Positions 42,588 to 50,711 of a DNA stretch of 64,000 nucleotides are shown in pieces. Location: NCBI RefSeq assembly GCF_003143935.1, contig NZ_QFRX01000001.1:4565129-4629128 (forward strand), in the 5' to 3' direction. The position numbers were made by a program, and so were the translations under genes. How positions within the stretch are numbered: the stretch's first letter is position 1; each line of letters begins with the position of its first letter. Origin of the DNA: Streptomyces sp. Act143. GTDB taxonomy: Bacteria > Actinomycetota > Actinomycetes > Streptomycetales > Streptomycetaceae. Under the pieces are notes generated by a model. The model had not been told where the DNA came from, ran no database searches, and worked only from the letters and a program-made list of their open reading frames with translations.

Positions 42588-43558
42588 GCGGCGGCCTCCT
42601 CGGTCTCCGTCTCGGTGCGGTGTCCGGTCAGGCGCAGGAACACGTCGTCGAGGCTGGGCCTGCGCAGCCCGATGTCCTCCACCCGGACACCCTCGTCCTG
42701 GAGGGTGCGGGCGACCTCGGTGAGGGCGGAGACCCGGTCGACGACGGGGGCGTGGACCCGCAACTCACCCTCCTCCGCCTCGGGTTCGCCGTCCGAGACC
42801 CGGGCGACGACCTTCACCACCTGCGGGATGTCGGCCCGTTCGGCGACGACGACCTCGATACGGTCGCCGCCGACCCGGCTCTTCAGCCCGTCGGGGGTGT
42901 CGTCGGCGATGGCCCGCCCCTGGTCGATGACGGTGATGCGGGAGGCCAGCCGGTCGGCCTCCTCCAGGTACTGCGTGGTCAGCAGCACGGTGGCGCCGTC
43001 CGCCACCAACGCCCGCACGGAGTCCCAGACTTCACCGCGGCTGCGCGGGTCGAGCCCGGTCGTCGGCTCGTCCAGGAAGAGCACGGCCGGGGCGAGGATC
43101 ATGGAGGCGGCGAGGTCGAGGCGGCGCCGCATGCCGCCGCTGTACTTGCCGACGCCCTTGTCCGCGGCGTCGGTGAGGTCGAACTGCTCCAGCAGCTCGG
43201 CGGCCCGCGCCTTGGCCCGCCGTCCGCCGAGGTGGAAGAGACGGCCGAACATCTCCAGGTTCTGCCGCCCGGTGAGCACCTCGTCCACGGCCGCGTACTG
43301 CCCGGTGAGCCCGATGCGCGCCCGCACCTCACGCGCCCGCGAGGCGACGTCCAGCCCGGCGACCTGCGCCCGCCCGCCGTCGAGCCGGACGAGCGTGGAC
43401 AGGATGCGCACGGCGGTGGTCTTGCCGGCGCCGTTGGGCCCGAGCAGTCCGTGCACGGTGCCCTGGCGGACGGCCAGGTCGAAGCCGTCCAGGGCGCGTT
43501 TCTCGCCGTACCGCTTCTCCAGCGCCTCGGCGCGGACGGCGTATCCGTCGGTGGTCAT
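42584..43558 (-). CDS. ABC transporter ATP-binding protein (DrrA-like)
   Basis: A 324-residue ATPase of the daunorubicin-resistance DrrA type. Walker A GLLGPNGAGKTTAVRIL, signature KYSGGMRRRLDLAASM, Walker B VLFLDEPTTGLDPRSR, and the C-terminal DrrA-specific extension (about 230-320). Together with the following permease it forms a multidrug/antibiotic exporter. ATG at 43558 has GGGGGA upstream. Divergent from a TetR gene whose operators lie in between. Confidence 0.93.
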   Translation of the reverse strand: MTTDGYAVRAEALEKRYGEKRALDGFDLAVRQGTVHGLLGPNGAGKTTAVRILSTLVRLDGGRAQVAGLDVASRAREVRARIGLTGQYAAVDEVLTGRQNLEMFGRLFHLGGRRAKARAAELLEQFDLTDAADKGVGKYSGGMRRRLDLAASMILAPAVLFLDEPTTGLDPRSRGEVWDSVRALVADGATVLLTTQYLEEADRLASRITVIDQGRAIADDTPDGLKSRVGGDRIEVVVAERADIPQVVKVVARVSDGEPEAEEGELRVHAPVVDRVSALTEVARTLQDEGVRVEDIGLRRPSLDDVFLRLTGHRTETETEEAAA

Positions 43559-43594
43559 GGGTCCCCCTTGCTCTCCCTGATGACGATTAACTGA

Positions 43595-43628
43595 GTACAC
43601 CGTACCCGATTACGCGTACACCGTACCC
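43595..43628. promoter_or_regulatory. tandem operators for the divergent TetR/DrrAB genes
   Basis: GTACACCGTACCC occurs at 43595-43607 and 43616-43628, 21 bp apart (two helical turns). Each has a near-palindromic core GTAC-ACC-GTAC, and the pair is flanked by AACTG...CAGTT. It lies 31 bp upstream of the TetR ATG and 37 bp upstream of the exporter ATG. Confidence 0.72.
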
Positions 43629-43658
43629 AGTTATTCGGCACGGAACTAAGCTGCACCC

Positions 43659-44429
43659 ATGACAAGCAGTTCGGAGACCAGCGGCAGCGGCGACATCGTC
43701 CGCACCCTTGAGCTGCTGTGGGACACCGCCAAGCGCCCCAGCCGCGGGCCGAGGCCCACCCTGACCCTGGACCGGATCGTGGCGGCGGCCGTCCGGCTCG
43801 CGGACGCGGAGGGGCTGGAGGCGGTGTCGATGCGGCGCCTCGCCACCGAGCTCGGCACCGGCACGATGTCCCTGTACCGGTACGTCCCCGGCAAGGGCGA
43901 ACTGCTCGACCTGATGCTGGACCGGGTGCAGCGCCCGTCGGAGAACCCGGCGGACCTCGGCGACGGAGGCTGGCGCTCAGCCCTGGAGGCCCTGGGCCGG
44001 GCCACCCTCGCCCTCTACCGCCGCCACCCCTGGCTGCTCCAGGTCAACCAGTCCCGCCCGATCCTCGGCCCGAGCGCCCTCGACGGCATGGAGAAGATCC
44101 TCAGCCGCATCAAGCCGATGGGCCTGACCGACCCCGAGCTGGTCTCGGCGATCGTCATGGTCGACGGTTACGTCGTCGGCGCCGCCCGCACCCAGCTGTA
44201 CCAGCAGGACGTGGAACGCCGGACCGGCCTGACGGACGCGGAGTTCTGGCAGGCGCAGGTGCCGGTGCTGGAGAAGGTCATGGCCTCCGGCCGCTACCCG
44301 CTCCTCGCCGGACTCTCCGACGACGCCTTCGGCTCCGACTTCGACCACTTCGAGTTCGGGCTGCAACGGATTCTCGACGGCCTGGAGGTGCTCGTCGCGC
44401 ACCGCCGGTCGGCGGTCCAGGAGCAGTAG
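43659..44429 (+). CDS. TetR-family regulator (TetR_C type) of the DrrAB exporter
   Basis: A 256-residue TetR-family repressor with the TetR class C-terminal domain. HTH: LTLDRIVAAAVRLADAEGLEAVSMRRLATELGTGTMSLYRYVPGKGELLDLMLDRV (about 30-85). It is divergent from the exporter and tandem GTACACCGTACCC repeats lie between them, so it is likely to sense the exporter's substrate. Convergent with the beta-propeller gene (2-bp gap). Confidence 0.9.
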   Translation: MTSSSETSGSGDIVRTLELLWDTAKRPSRGPRPTLTLDRIVAAAVRLADAEGLEAVSMRRLATELGTGTMSLYRYVPGKGELLDLMLDRVQRPSENPADLGDGGWRSALEALGRATLALYRRHPWLLQVNQSRPILGPSALDGMEKILSRIKPMGLTDPELVSAIVMVDGYVVGAARTQLYQQDVERRTGLTDAEFWQAQVPVLEKVMASGRYPLLAGLSDDAFGSDFDHFEFGLQRILDGLEVLVAHRRSAVQEQ

Positions 44430-44430
44430 G

Positions 44431-45423
44431 TCAGCGCCGGGGCCGCAACAGCCGCCGGAACCCGAACACGACGGCCACGACGGCCGCGACGGCGAGGGCA
44501 CCGACCTTGACGGTGCCGTTGCCCCCGCCGCCGTCCCCGCTGCCGCCCTGGGCCGAACTCCCGCCCCCGGAGGACGAACCGGAGGACCCGCCACCCCCCG
44601 GCGCGTCCTGCGCGACCACCTCGCTGCCCTCACCCTCGCTGCCGAGCATGAGCTTGGTGCCGTCGGCGGAGTAGCTGACGGACTCCCCCTGCCCGAGGGG
44701 CACGCTCAGCCGCCCCTCCTTCTTCAGGTCACCGCCGTTCCAGTCGTACCAGATACCCCCGAAGTACCCGCGTACGGCGAGGTGTTGACCGTCCGGCGAG
44801 AAGGCGGCGTCGGTGGCCCAGAGGTCGACGGCGGTGGTGGGCTTGAAAACATTGGTGCCGGAGGTGGAGAGCTTGGCGGGCCCTTCGTAGAGATGTCCGC
44901 CGTCCTCCTGCTTGTCGATGATGTAGACGCGCCCGGTTTTGGGATGGACGATCATCGACTCGGCGTCGCGGGAGCCGTCGGTGTACTTCACGACGTACTG
45001 CTTGGCGCGGATCGTCTGGTCGACGAGCTTCTTCGGCTCGGGAAGCTGATAGATCCAGACGTACGGCCAGCTGACCCCGTCGTTGTCGCCGATGTCCCCG
45101 ACGTAGATCTGGTTGTCGGGCCCGATGGAGATGGCCTCGACGTCCCGCTGCTGACCGACCCCGGCGAGGGTGATGCGGGCGACGGTCTTCCCGGTGCCGC
45201 TGTCGACGGCGTAGAGGTAGCTGCCGGTGTCCTGGTCGTTGTGGGTCCAGTAGATGCCGGGGTGCTGGTGGGAGGCGGCGAGGCCGCTGGACTCGGTGAT
45301 ACGGGAGTCCTCGATGGTGAAGTCCTGGTCACCCTTGCCGTCCCCGTCGGCGGCGACGGCGGGGGCCGCGCCCGTGAGAACGAGCAGGGCACAGGCTCCG
45401 ACGACACCCAGTAGCGCACGCAT
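44431..45423 (-). CDS. secreted, membrane-anchored beta-propeller-like protein
   Basis: A 330-residue extracytoplasmic protein. Signal peptide about 1-24 (LLGVVGACALLVLTGAAPAVA). Repeated WD40/YVTN-like propeller segments (ESSGLAASHQHPGIYWTHND; DNQIYVGDIGDNDGV; HPKTGRVYIIDKQEDGG; AAFSPDGQHLAVRGY). A Ser/Gly-rich stalk (about 275-300) is followed by a C-terminal membrane helix and Arg-rich tail (GALAVAAVVAVVFGFRRLLRPRR). It is therefore displayed on the outside of the membrane. Partner and function unknown. Confidence 0.8.
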   Translation of the reverse strand: MRALLGVVGACALLVLTGAAPAVAADGDGKGDQDFTIEDSRITESSGLAASHQHPGIYWTHNDQDTGSYLYAVDSGTGKTVARITLAGVGQQRDVEAISIGPDNQIYVGDIGDNDGVSWPYVWIYQLPEPKKLVDQTIRAKQYVVKYTDGSRDAESMIVHPKTGRVYIIDKQEDGGHLYEGPAKLSTSGTNVFKPTTAVDLWATDAAFSPDGQHLAVRGYFGGIWYDWNGGDLKKEGRLSVPLGQGESVSYSADGTKLMLGSEGEGSEVVAQDAPGGGGSSGSSSGGGSSAQGGSGDGGGGNGTVKVGALAVAAVVAVVFGFRRLLRPRR

Positions 45424-45517
45424 GCGGTCAAGCTTGCCATCCCCAGATGGGGAGGGATGGTGATCACGTGGTGACTGTCACACCCCACCTCTCGCCGTGA
45501 TCGTTCATCATGAGCGG

Positions 45518-46201
45518 ATGCTCAGGTTCATGCCCGTCGGCGACTCCATGACGATCGGAAGCGCGGGCGAACACACATGGCGTTACCGGATGTGGCAGCA
45601 CCTGCGCGACACGTACGGCGGCCCGTTCGCCGTCGTGGGCCCGCGCGAGACCCTGCACGACAAGGCGACGGACGCGCCGACGTCGTACGAGTACGCCGAC
45701 CCGGACTTCCCCACCGCCCACCTGGCCGGCTGGGGCGAGGGCTGGCTGCACATGGCGCCGCTGATCGGCGAGGCGGTCCGCTCGTGCCGTGCGAACGTCC
45801 TCCTGGTCTCCCTGGGCCTGATCGACCTGGGCTTCTACACGAACGCCGAGCAGACGGCGGAGAACGCGCGGGCCTTCATCGCGGCGGCGAGGGAAGCGAA
45901 CCCGCGCGTCCGGATGGCCGTCCTCCCGGTGCTCACGAACGTCCGCGTCGAGGAGGACGCCGACTTCGCAGCCCAGGTCACCCTCTTCAACGAGCTGCTC
46001 GCGAAGGCGGTGGCCGACCTCGACGAGCCGCGCTCGCCGCTGCTGCTGGCGTCGCCGCCGGAGTCGTACGACTTCACCGTCGACACGTACGACGGGACGC
46101 ATCCCAACGCGAGCGGTGAGCACAAGATCGCGGGAGCGTTCGCCGAGGCGATGTACCAGGCGTGGGGATGGGGACAGACGTACGAGGCCGGAACAGGCTG
46201 A
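45518..46201 (+). CDS. SGNH/GDSL-family hydrolase
   Basis: A 227-residue SGNH hydrolase. The nucleophile motif is MPVGDSMTIGSAG (block I), with the block V catalytic dyad YDGTHPNASGEHKIA (Asp/His). There is no signal peptide, so it is probably cytoplasmic. Family members are esterases, lipases or deacetylases; substrate unknown. ATG at 45518 is chosen; an in-frame GTG lies at 45497. Confidence 0.83.
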   Translation: MLRFMPVGDSMTIGSAGEHTWRYRMWQHLRDTYGGPFAVVGPRETLHDKATDAPTSYEYADPDFPTAHLAGWGEGWLHMAPLIGEAVRSCRANVLLVSLGLIDLGFYTNAEQTAENARAFIAAAREANPRVRMAVLPVLTNVRVEEDADFAAQVTLFNELLAKAVADLDEPRSPLLLASPPESYDFTVDTYDGTHPNASGEHKIAGAFAEAMYQAWGWGQTYEAGTG

Positions 46202-46289
46202 CTGGATATCGGCGCACCTCGGTCACCCTGCGTATCGTTGTACTGCGCGGCTGCACCTGCCCGTGGGGCAGCCGGGGAGGAGCGCCACG

Positions 46290-46874
46290 ATGACCGTCCT
46301 TGAAGACAGGATCGAGATGGCCGACGCAGACGGCGAGCTGACTCTGGACGAGCTGTTCGAGTCGCTGGAGCGGAACACCCCCGAGGGCTACAAGGTCGAG
46401 ATCGTCGAGGGGGCCATCTACATGTCACCGCAGCGGGACACGCACTGGGAGATCATCGCCGACATCTACGAGCAACTGCGCACCAAGTACCCGCGCAAGC
46501 GCGTGAAGTCGGACGTGCGTGTCGACTACCCCGGCCACCTGAACGGCTTCGCCTCCGACGTCACGCTGGTGGCCGAGAACGCCGAGAAGAACTCCAAGGG
46601 ACTCTGGCGCTTCGAGGACATCGAGTTCGTCGCCGAGGTCATCTCGAAGGGCACCGCCGCGAACGACTACGGGCCGAAGAAAACCGCCTACGCGATCGCG
46701 GAGGTGCCCGTTCTCCTCATCGCCGACCCCTACCAGGGCAAGTGCCACCTCTACACCCAGCCGAAGGGCGGCGAGTACCGCACCGAGCTGTCGGTCGCCT
46801 TCGGAGTGGACATCGACATGACCACAACTCCCCTCGGCCTGACCCTCAAGACCGAGGAATTCCCCCGGGACTGA
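46290..46874 (+). CDS. Uma2-family (DUF820) PD-(D/E)XK endonuclease-like protein
   Basis: A 194-residue Uma2/DUF820 protein with the restriction-endonuclease-like fold. ELVEGAIYMSPQRDTHWEIIADIY at the N-terminus is followed by the catalytic-type DVTLVAE...FVAEVISKGTAANDYGPKKTAYA core. Such genes are very common in Streptomyces and of unknown role. ATG at 46290 has GGGGAGGAG upstream. Its 3' end overlaps the convergent primase-like gene by 29 bp. Confidence 0.85.
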   Translation: MTVLEDRIEMADADGELTLDELFESLERNTPEGYKVEIVEGAIYMSPQRDTHWEIIADIYEQLRTKYPRKRVKSDVRVDYPGHLNGFASDVTLVAENAEKNSKGLWRFEDIEFVAEVISKGTAANDYGPKKTAYAIAEVPVLLIADPYQGKCHLYTQPKGGEYRTELSVAFGVDIDMTTTPLGLTLKTEEFPRD

Positions 46875-47274
46875 GTCGGCACCCCACCTCCCACAGCACC
46901 TCCCCGTCCACGAACGGCACCCCGGCCGACGGCACCGACCGCCACCCCAGTGGCCAGGTGATCCCGGTCAGGGCGGGCACCCCCACGTAGGCCATGCCGC
47001 CGTGACTGCGCGTCAGCACCCGTACGCCCGGCGGCCATGCATAGGCGCCGCCGGTTTGCGGAGGCAACAGGAAGTACATGTTCCGGTCGCCCGTGGACTC
47101 GGTGACGATCGGCCCCGCGTCGAAGTCGGTACAGCGCAGCAGCTCCGAGGCGACGCGCTCGGCCAGCGGTTCCCTCATGCGCACGGCATCGAAGTGCACG
47201 CCGGCGAGGCGCAGGGCGTGACCGGCGGCGGGAATCCAGCGCGGGATCCAGGGGGCGTCGATTCTCTCGTTCAT
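46846..47274 (-). CDS. small primase/polymerase-related hypothetical protein
   Basis: A 142-residue protein. The segments FDAVRMREPLAERVASELLRCTDFDAGPIVTES and GDRNMYFLLPPQTGGAYAWPPGVRVL resemble the short bifunctional DNA primase/polymerase-related proteins that accompany XRE/DUF397 genes in Streptomyces. The catalytic primase residues are not evident, so function is unknown. It lies upstream of and divergent from the XRE regulator. Confidence 0.65.
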   Translation of the reverse strand: MNERIDAPWIPRWIPAAGHALRLAGVHFDAVRMREPLAERVASELLRCTDFDAGPIVTESTGDRNMYFLLPPQTGGAYAWPPGVRVLTRSHGGMAYVGVPALTGITWPLGWRSVPSAGVPFVDGEVLWEVGCRLSPGGIPRS

Positions 47275-47357
47275 GCCGCAAATCGTTGCGGGCGCTCACA
47301 TACTGTGACCAGGGGTACTCAAGGGTGGTGCAGGGCTGTGCACTTGGGGAGGCGGTT

Positions 47358-48167
47358 GTGCACTCCGGTGATCGCGGGTCGGAGACGTTCGGGGCGCTGT
47401 TGAGGTTCTTCCGTGAACGTACGGGGATGACGCAGGAGGCCCTCGGCAGGCACGTCGGATACTCCAAGTCGCAGGTGGCGATGGTGGAGCGGGGAGAGCG
47501 GTCGCCCAAGGGACAGTTGGTGGAGATCGCCGATGAGGTGCTCGGTGCACAAGGTGCACTGGCGGTGCTGGCGGAGAAGGAATTCGGCAAGGGCGGGCTC
47601 CGCCCGTGGACCGAGGACTATCTGGCGGAGGAGAAGAAGGCCGCCGCGCTGCACGTGTACCAGACCCACCTAATTCCGGGTTCGCTTCAGACGGAGGCAT
47701 ACGCGCGGGCGGTCATCACCTGCAACTGCTACCCGACCCTGGAAGACGAGGAGATCGAGAAGCAGGTGGCCACCCGGCTCCGGCGGCAGCAACTCTTCGC
47801 CCGGAAGCCCCCGCCCAACGTCAGCTACGTGCTCGAAGAAAGCACGCTGACACGCCCGTTGGGCGGCCCAGCGGCCCTCAAGGAGCAGCTCCACCACATC
47901 CTCGCCATCGGCGAACTCCGCCACGTCGAGATCCAGGTGATGCCACACGACCGGCAAGTGCACGCCGGTCTGAACGGCAGCATGATCCTCCTGGAGACCG
48001 AGGAACGCCGCCAACTCGCCTACGTCGAGGGACATCGGGGCGGCTACTTCGTCAGCGAACAACCTGACCTGGGAGACCTGCTCGGGAAATATGGCACGCT
48101 GCGGGCGCAGGCTCTCAACCCCGAGGAGTCGGCAACGCTGATCGAAGAGGTGGCAGGGAAGCTATGA
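47358..48167 (+). CDS. XRE-family regulator with DUF5753-type C-terminus
   Basis: A 269-residue helix-turn-helix protein. The N-terminal HTH_31/Cro-C1 domain (TFGALLRFFRERTGMTQEALGRHVGYSKSQVAMVERGERSP) is followed by the large DUF5753 domain (about 80-265; LIPGSLQTEAYARAVI, EESTLTRPLGG, LRHVEIQVMPHDRQVHAG). These regulators usually pair with DUF397 proteins in Streptomyces and some act in development (as BldKC/WhiJ systems do). GTG at 47358 has GGGGAGG 5 bp upstream and is preferred over upstream starts. Confidence 0.88.
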   Translation: MHSGDRGSETFGALLRFFRERTGMTQEALGRHVGYSKSQVAMVERGERSPKGQLVEIADEVLGAQGALAVLAEKEFGKGGLRPWTEDYLAEEKKAAALHVYQTHLIPGSLQTEAYARAVITCNCYPTLEDEEIEKQVATRLRRQQLFARKPPPNVSYVLEESTLTRPLGGPAALKEQLHHILAIGELRHVEIQVMPHDRQVHAGLNGSMILLETEERRQLAYVEGHRGGYFVSEQPDLGDLLGKYGTLRAQALNPEESATLIEEVAGKL

Positions 48168-48343
48168 GCACGCAGCTCGCCTGGTTCAAGAGCAGCTACA
48201 GCGGCAGCGAAGGCGAATGCCTCGAAATAGCCGTCACCCCCACCACCATCCACATCCGCGACTCAAAAACCCCCGAAACCCACACCCCCCACCTCCACCT
48301 CACCCCCGCCACCTGGACCGCCTTCCTCAAGATGCTTGCCTAG
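48164..48343 (+). CDS. DUF397 protein, 59 aa
   Basis: Starts MSTQLAWFKSSYSGSEGECL and ends in TWTAFLKMLA. The WFKSSYSG-x-EGECLEIA motif and RDSKTP segment are diagnostic of DUF397. It overlaps the XRE stop by 4 bp (ATGA) and completes the XRE-DUF397 pair of WhiJ-like type, in which the small protein modulates the DNA-binding partner. Confidence 0.9.
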   Translation: MSTQLAWFKSSYSGSEGECLEIAVTPTTIHIRDSKTPETHTPHLHLTPATWTAFLKMLA

Positions 48344-48373
48344 AGCACACTCCACGTCGTTGGCTAAGAACCC

Positions 48374-49363
48374 ATGAAGTACACGCAGCTCGGACGCACG
48401 GGACTCAAGGTCAGCCGGCTCGTTCTCGGGACCATGAACTTCGGTCCGCAGACCGACGAAGCCGACAGTCACGCGATCATGGACGCCGCGCTGGACGCGG
48501 GCATCAACTTCTTCGACACCGCCAACGTCTACGGCTGGGGCGAGAACAAGGGCCGCACCGAGGAGATCATCGGCACCTGGTTCGCGAAGAGCCCGGCCCA
48601 CCGCGACAAGGTCGTCCTCGCCACCAAGGTCTACGGCAACATGGGCGCCGACGGCGAGGCCTGGCCCAACCACGACAAGCTCTCCGCGGTGAACATCCGC
48701 CGTGCCGTCGACGCGTCGCTCAAGCGGCTCCAGACCGACCACATCGACCTCTACCAGTTCCACCACATCGACCGCGCCACCCCGTTCGAGGAGATCTGGC
48801 AGGCGATCGACGTCCTGGTCCAGCAGGGCAAGATCCTGTACGCCGGTTCCTCCAACTTCCCCGGCTACAAGATCGCCCAGGCCAACGAGAGCGCCGCCCG
48901 GCACGGCCGCATGGGCCTGGTCAGCGAGCAGTGCCTCTACAACCTCTACGAGCGCCGCGCCGAGATGGAGGTCATCCCGGCCGCCCAGGACTACGGCCTC
49001 GGCGTGATCCCGTGGTCGCCGCTGCACGGCGGCATGCTGGGCGGGGTCATCAAGAAGGAGGTCGAGGGCGGTCGCCGCGCTTCGGGCCGGACGGCGGAGA
49101 CGCTCACCAACCCGGCCGTGCGCGCGCAGATCCAGTCGTACGAGGATCTCCTCGACAAGCACGGCCTGGAACCCGGCGAGACGGCCCTGGCGTGGCTGCT
49201 GACCCGTCCCGGGGTCACGGGTCCGATCGTCGGCCCGCGCACCGCGGAGCAGCTCGCCTCGGCGATCCGTGCCACGGAACTGGAACTGGGCGAGGAACTC
49301 CTGACTGGCCTGGACGAGATCTTCCCGGGTCCTGGCCCGTCCCCGGAGGCCTTCGCCTGGTGA
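48374..49363 (+). CDS. aldo/keto reductase
   Basis: A 329-residue NADPH-dependent aldo/keto reductase with a (beta/alpha)8 barrel. Catalytic tetrad: Asp and Tyr in INFFDTANVYGWGENKG, Lys in VVLATKVYGN, His in LYQFHHIDRATPFEE. The C-terminal cofactor loop includes GVTGPIVGPRTAEQL. Substrate unknown. The second aldo/keto reductase in the window (58331-59353) belongs to the same broad group. Confidence 0.92.
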   Translation: MKYTQLGRTGLKVSRLVLGTMNFGPQTDEADSHAIMDAALDAGINFFDTANVYGWGENKGRTEEIIGTWFAKSPAHRDKVVLATKVYGNMGADGEAWPNHDKLSAVNIRRAVDASLKRLQTDHIDLYQFHHIDRATPFEEIWQAIDVLVQQGKILYAGSSNFPGYKIAQANESAARHGRMGLVSEQCLYNLYERRAEMEVIPAAQDYGLGVIPWSPLHGGMLGGVIKKEVEGGRRASGRTAETLTNPAVRAQIQSYEDLLDKHGLEPGETALAWLLTRPGVTGPIVGPRTAEQLASAIRATELELGEELLTGLDEIFPGPGPSPEAFAW

Positions 49364-49388
49364 TCACCGGCAGGGGCAGACGCCTTTA

Positions 49389-49432
49389 GGGGCGCGGGGA
49401 ACTGCGCGACCGGCCACGTACGGCCCGCGGCG
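49389..49432. repeat. Streptomyces intergenic repeat, copy 2
   Basis: GGGGCGCGGGGAACTGCGCG followed by ACCGGCCAC and a CGTACGGCCCGCGG tail. It is nearly identical over the first ~30 bp to copy 1 (12347-12392). Located between the aldo/keto reductase stop and the convergent small membrane peptide. Confidence 0.7.
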
Positions 49433-49459
49433 AGAAACCGGCCCGCGGTTCCCCCGCCC

Positions 49460-49549
49460 TCACTTCCCGAGGGCTGCCGCCAACGCGACGACGCCAAACA
49501 TCAGCACCAGCACTACGGCCATAATCCGGTTCCGGGTCTTCGGGTCCAC
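49460..49549 (-). CDS. 29-aa small membrane protein
   Basis: A 30-codon frame starting with GTG: VDPKTRNRIMAVVLVLMFGV then VALAAALGK. It has a charged N-terminus and one hydrophobic segment (about residues 9-27), i.e. a single-pass membrane peptide. It lies 9 bp downstream of the RNA-ligase-like stop and in the same direction, so co-transcription is likely. I recall similar small DPKTRNR-type proteins in Streptomyces but cannot name a function. Confidence 0.6.
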   Translation of the reverse strand: MDPKTRNRIMAVVLVLMFGVVALAAALGK

Positions 49550-49558
49550 GCCCCGAGC

Positions 49559-50131
49559 CTAACCGGCCCCTGTGAAGCCCCACCGCCCGACCACCTCATA
49601 CCGGGGCTGCTCCCCCGGCACCCCCGACCGCGGCAGGCTGCTCCGCACGAGCACCAGCTCACCCACGGTCCACCGCCGCCCCGCAAACCCGTCCAGCGCC
49701 TTCACATACGGCCGCACATCCACCTCCGACCGGCTTCGCGCCACGGTCAGATGCGCCTTGTACCGCCGGTGCTCCCCCATCTCGACGCCCGCCTTGCGCC
49801 CCGCCGCCTCCGCCCGGTCGGCCAGCAGCCGCAGAGCCGCCATGTCGCCGTCCGCCCCGATCCACAGGGCCCGCCCCCGCCCGAACTGCCCGCCGCGGTG
49901 CAGGGCCATCTCAAAAGCCCCCGTACGCCCCGCCGCGCGCTCCAGCCTGGCCGACAGTCCGGGTACGACGTCGTCGCCGACCTCCCCGTAGAACGCCAGC
50001 GTGAAGTGCCACCCCTGCCGCCCGGTCCAGCGCAGCTCATCCGCCCCCGGGAGCCGCTTCAACGCGTCCAGCTCGGCCGCGAGTTCCCCGGCGACGTCCT
50101 GCGGCGGCAGCACCGCGGCGAAAAGTCTCAT
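49559..50131 (-). CDS. thpR: 2'-5' RNA ligase family (ThpR/LigT) protein
   Basis: A 190-residue two-histidine phosphoesterase. The paired HxTx motifs are HFTLAFYGEV (about residue 42) and HLTVARS (about residue 128). The N-terminus MRLFAAVLPP is typical of RNA 2',3'-cyclic 3'-phosphodiesterases (ThpR). It probably hydrolyses 2',3'-cyclic phosphate RNA ends. ATG at 50131 has AGGGTGA upstream; a GTG at 50140 is possible. Confidence 0.88.
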   Translation of the reverse strand: MRLFAAVLPPQDVAGELAAELDALKRLPGADELRWTGRQGWHFTLAFYGEVGDDVVPGLSARLERAAGRTGAFEMALHRGGQFGRGRALWIGADGDMAALRLLADRAEAAGRKAGVEMGEHRRYKAHLTVARSRSEVDVRPYVKALDGFAGRRWTVGELVLVRSSLPRSGVPGEQPRYEVVGRWGFTGAG

Positions 50132-50165
50132 GTCCGTCACCCTGGCAAAGATCTACGCTGCCGTC

Positions 50166-50687
50166 ATGGCGATCACCATCAGGAACGGCGACCACGACGA
50201 CATCCCGGCGATACTCGGCATGCTGGACAGCTGTGTGGAGTGGCTGGTCTCACAGGGGCGGACCGGGCAGTGGGGGTCGAAGCCGCTGTCGGAGAGCCCG
50301 AAGACCGTCGAGTCCGTGACCCGTTACATGGACGAGGGCGTCACCTACATCGCCGAGGTCGACGGTGTACCGGCCGCCACCCTCAGCCTCACCGACGCGC
50401 CCGGCGCCTACCTCGCCCACCTCCCCGCGCCCGGCGAACCCGAGCGTTACATCCACTGGCTGGCCTCCGAGCGCCGCTTCAAGGGCCGGGGCGTCGGCAG
50501 TGCCCTGCTGGCGCACGCGGCCGACGAGACCCGCCGCGCGGGGGTCGGACTGCTGCGGGTGGACTGCTACGCGGGCGACGACGGCAAGCTCGTCCGCTAC
50601 TACGAGAACAACGGCTTCAGCCGCGTCGAGGCCTTCACGGTCGGCGAGCAGAAGTGGCCGGGGCAGTTGCTGGCCCGGCGGGTCTGA
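50166..50687 (+). CDS. GNAT-family N-acetyltransferase
   Basis: A 173-residue acetyltransferase: ITIRNGDHDDIPAILGMLDSC at the N-terminus and the acetyl-CoA motif LASERRFKGRGVGSALLAHAADETRRAGVGLLRVDCYAGDDGKLVRYYENNGF. Substrate unknown. ATG at 50166; divergent from the RNA-ligase-like gene by only 34 bp. Confidence 0.88.
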   Translation: MAITIRNGDHDDIPAILGMLDSCVEWLVSQGRTGQWGSKPLSESPKTVESVTRYMDEGVTYIAEVDGVPAATLSLTDAPGAYLAHLPAPGEPERYIHWLASERRFKGRGVGSALLAHAADETRRAGVGLLRVDCYAGDDGKLVRYYENNGFSRVEAFTVGEQKWPGQLLARRV

Positions 50688-50711
50688 CGCCCGCCAGGCC
50701 CCTGCGACGGC

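Noticed and set aside
41754..43580. A 608-codon plus-strand frame opposite the DrrAB genes
   Set aside because: Arg/His/Ser-rich translation without motifs, antisense to clear ABC transporter genes.
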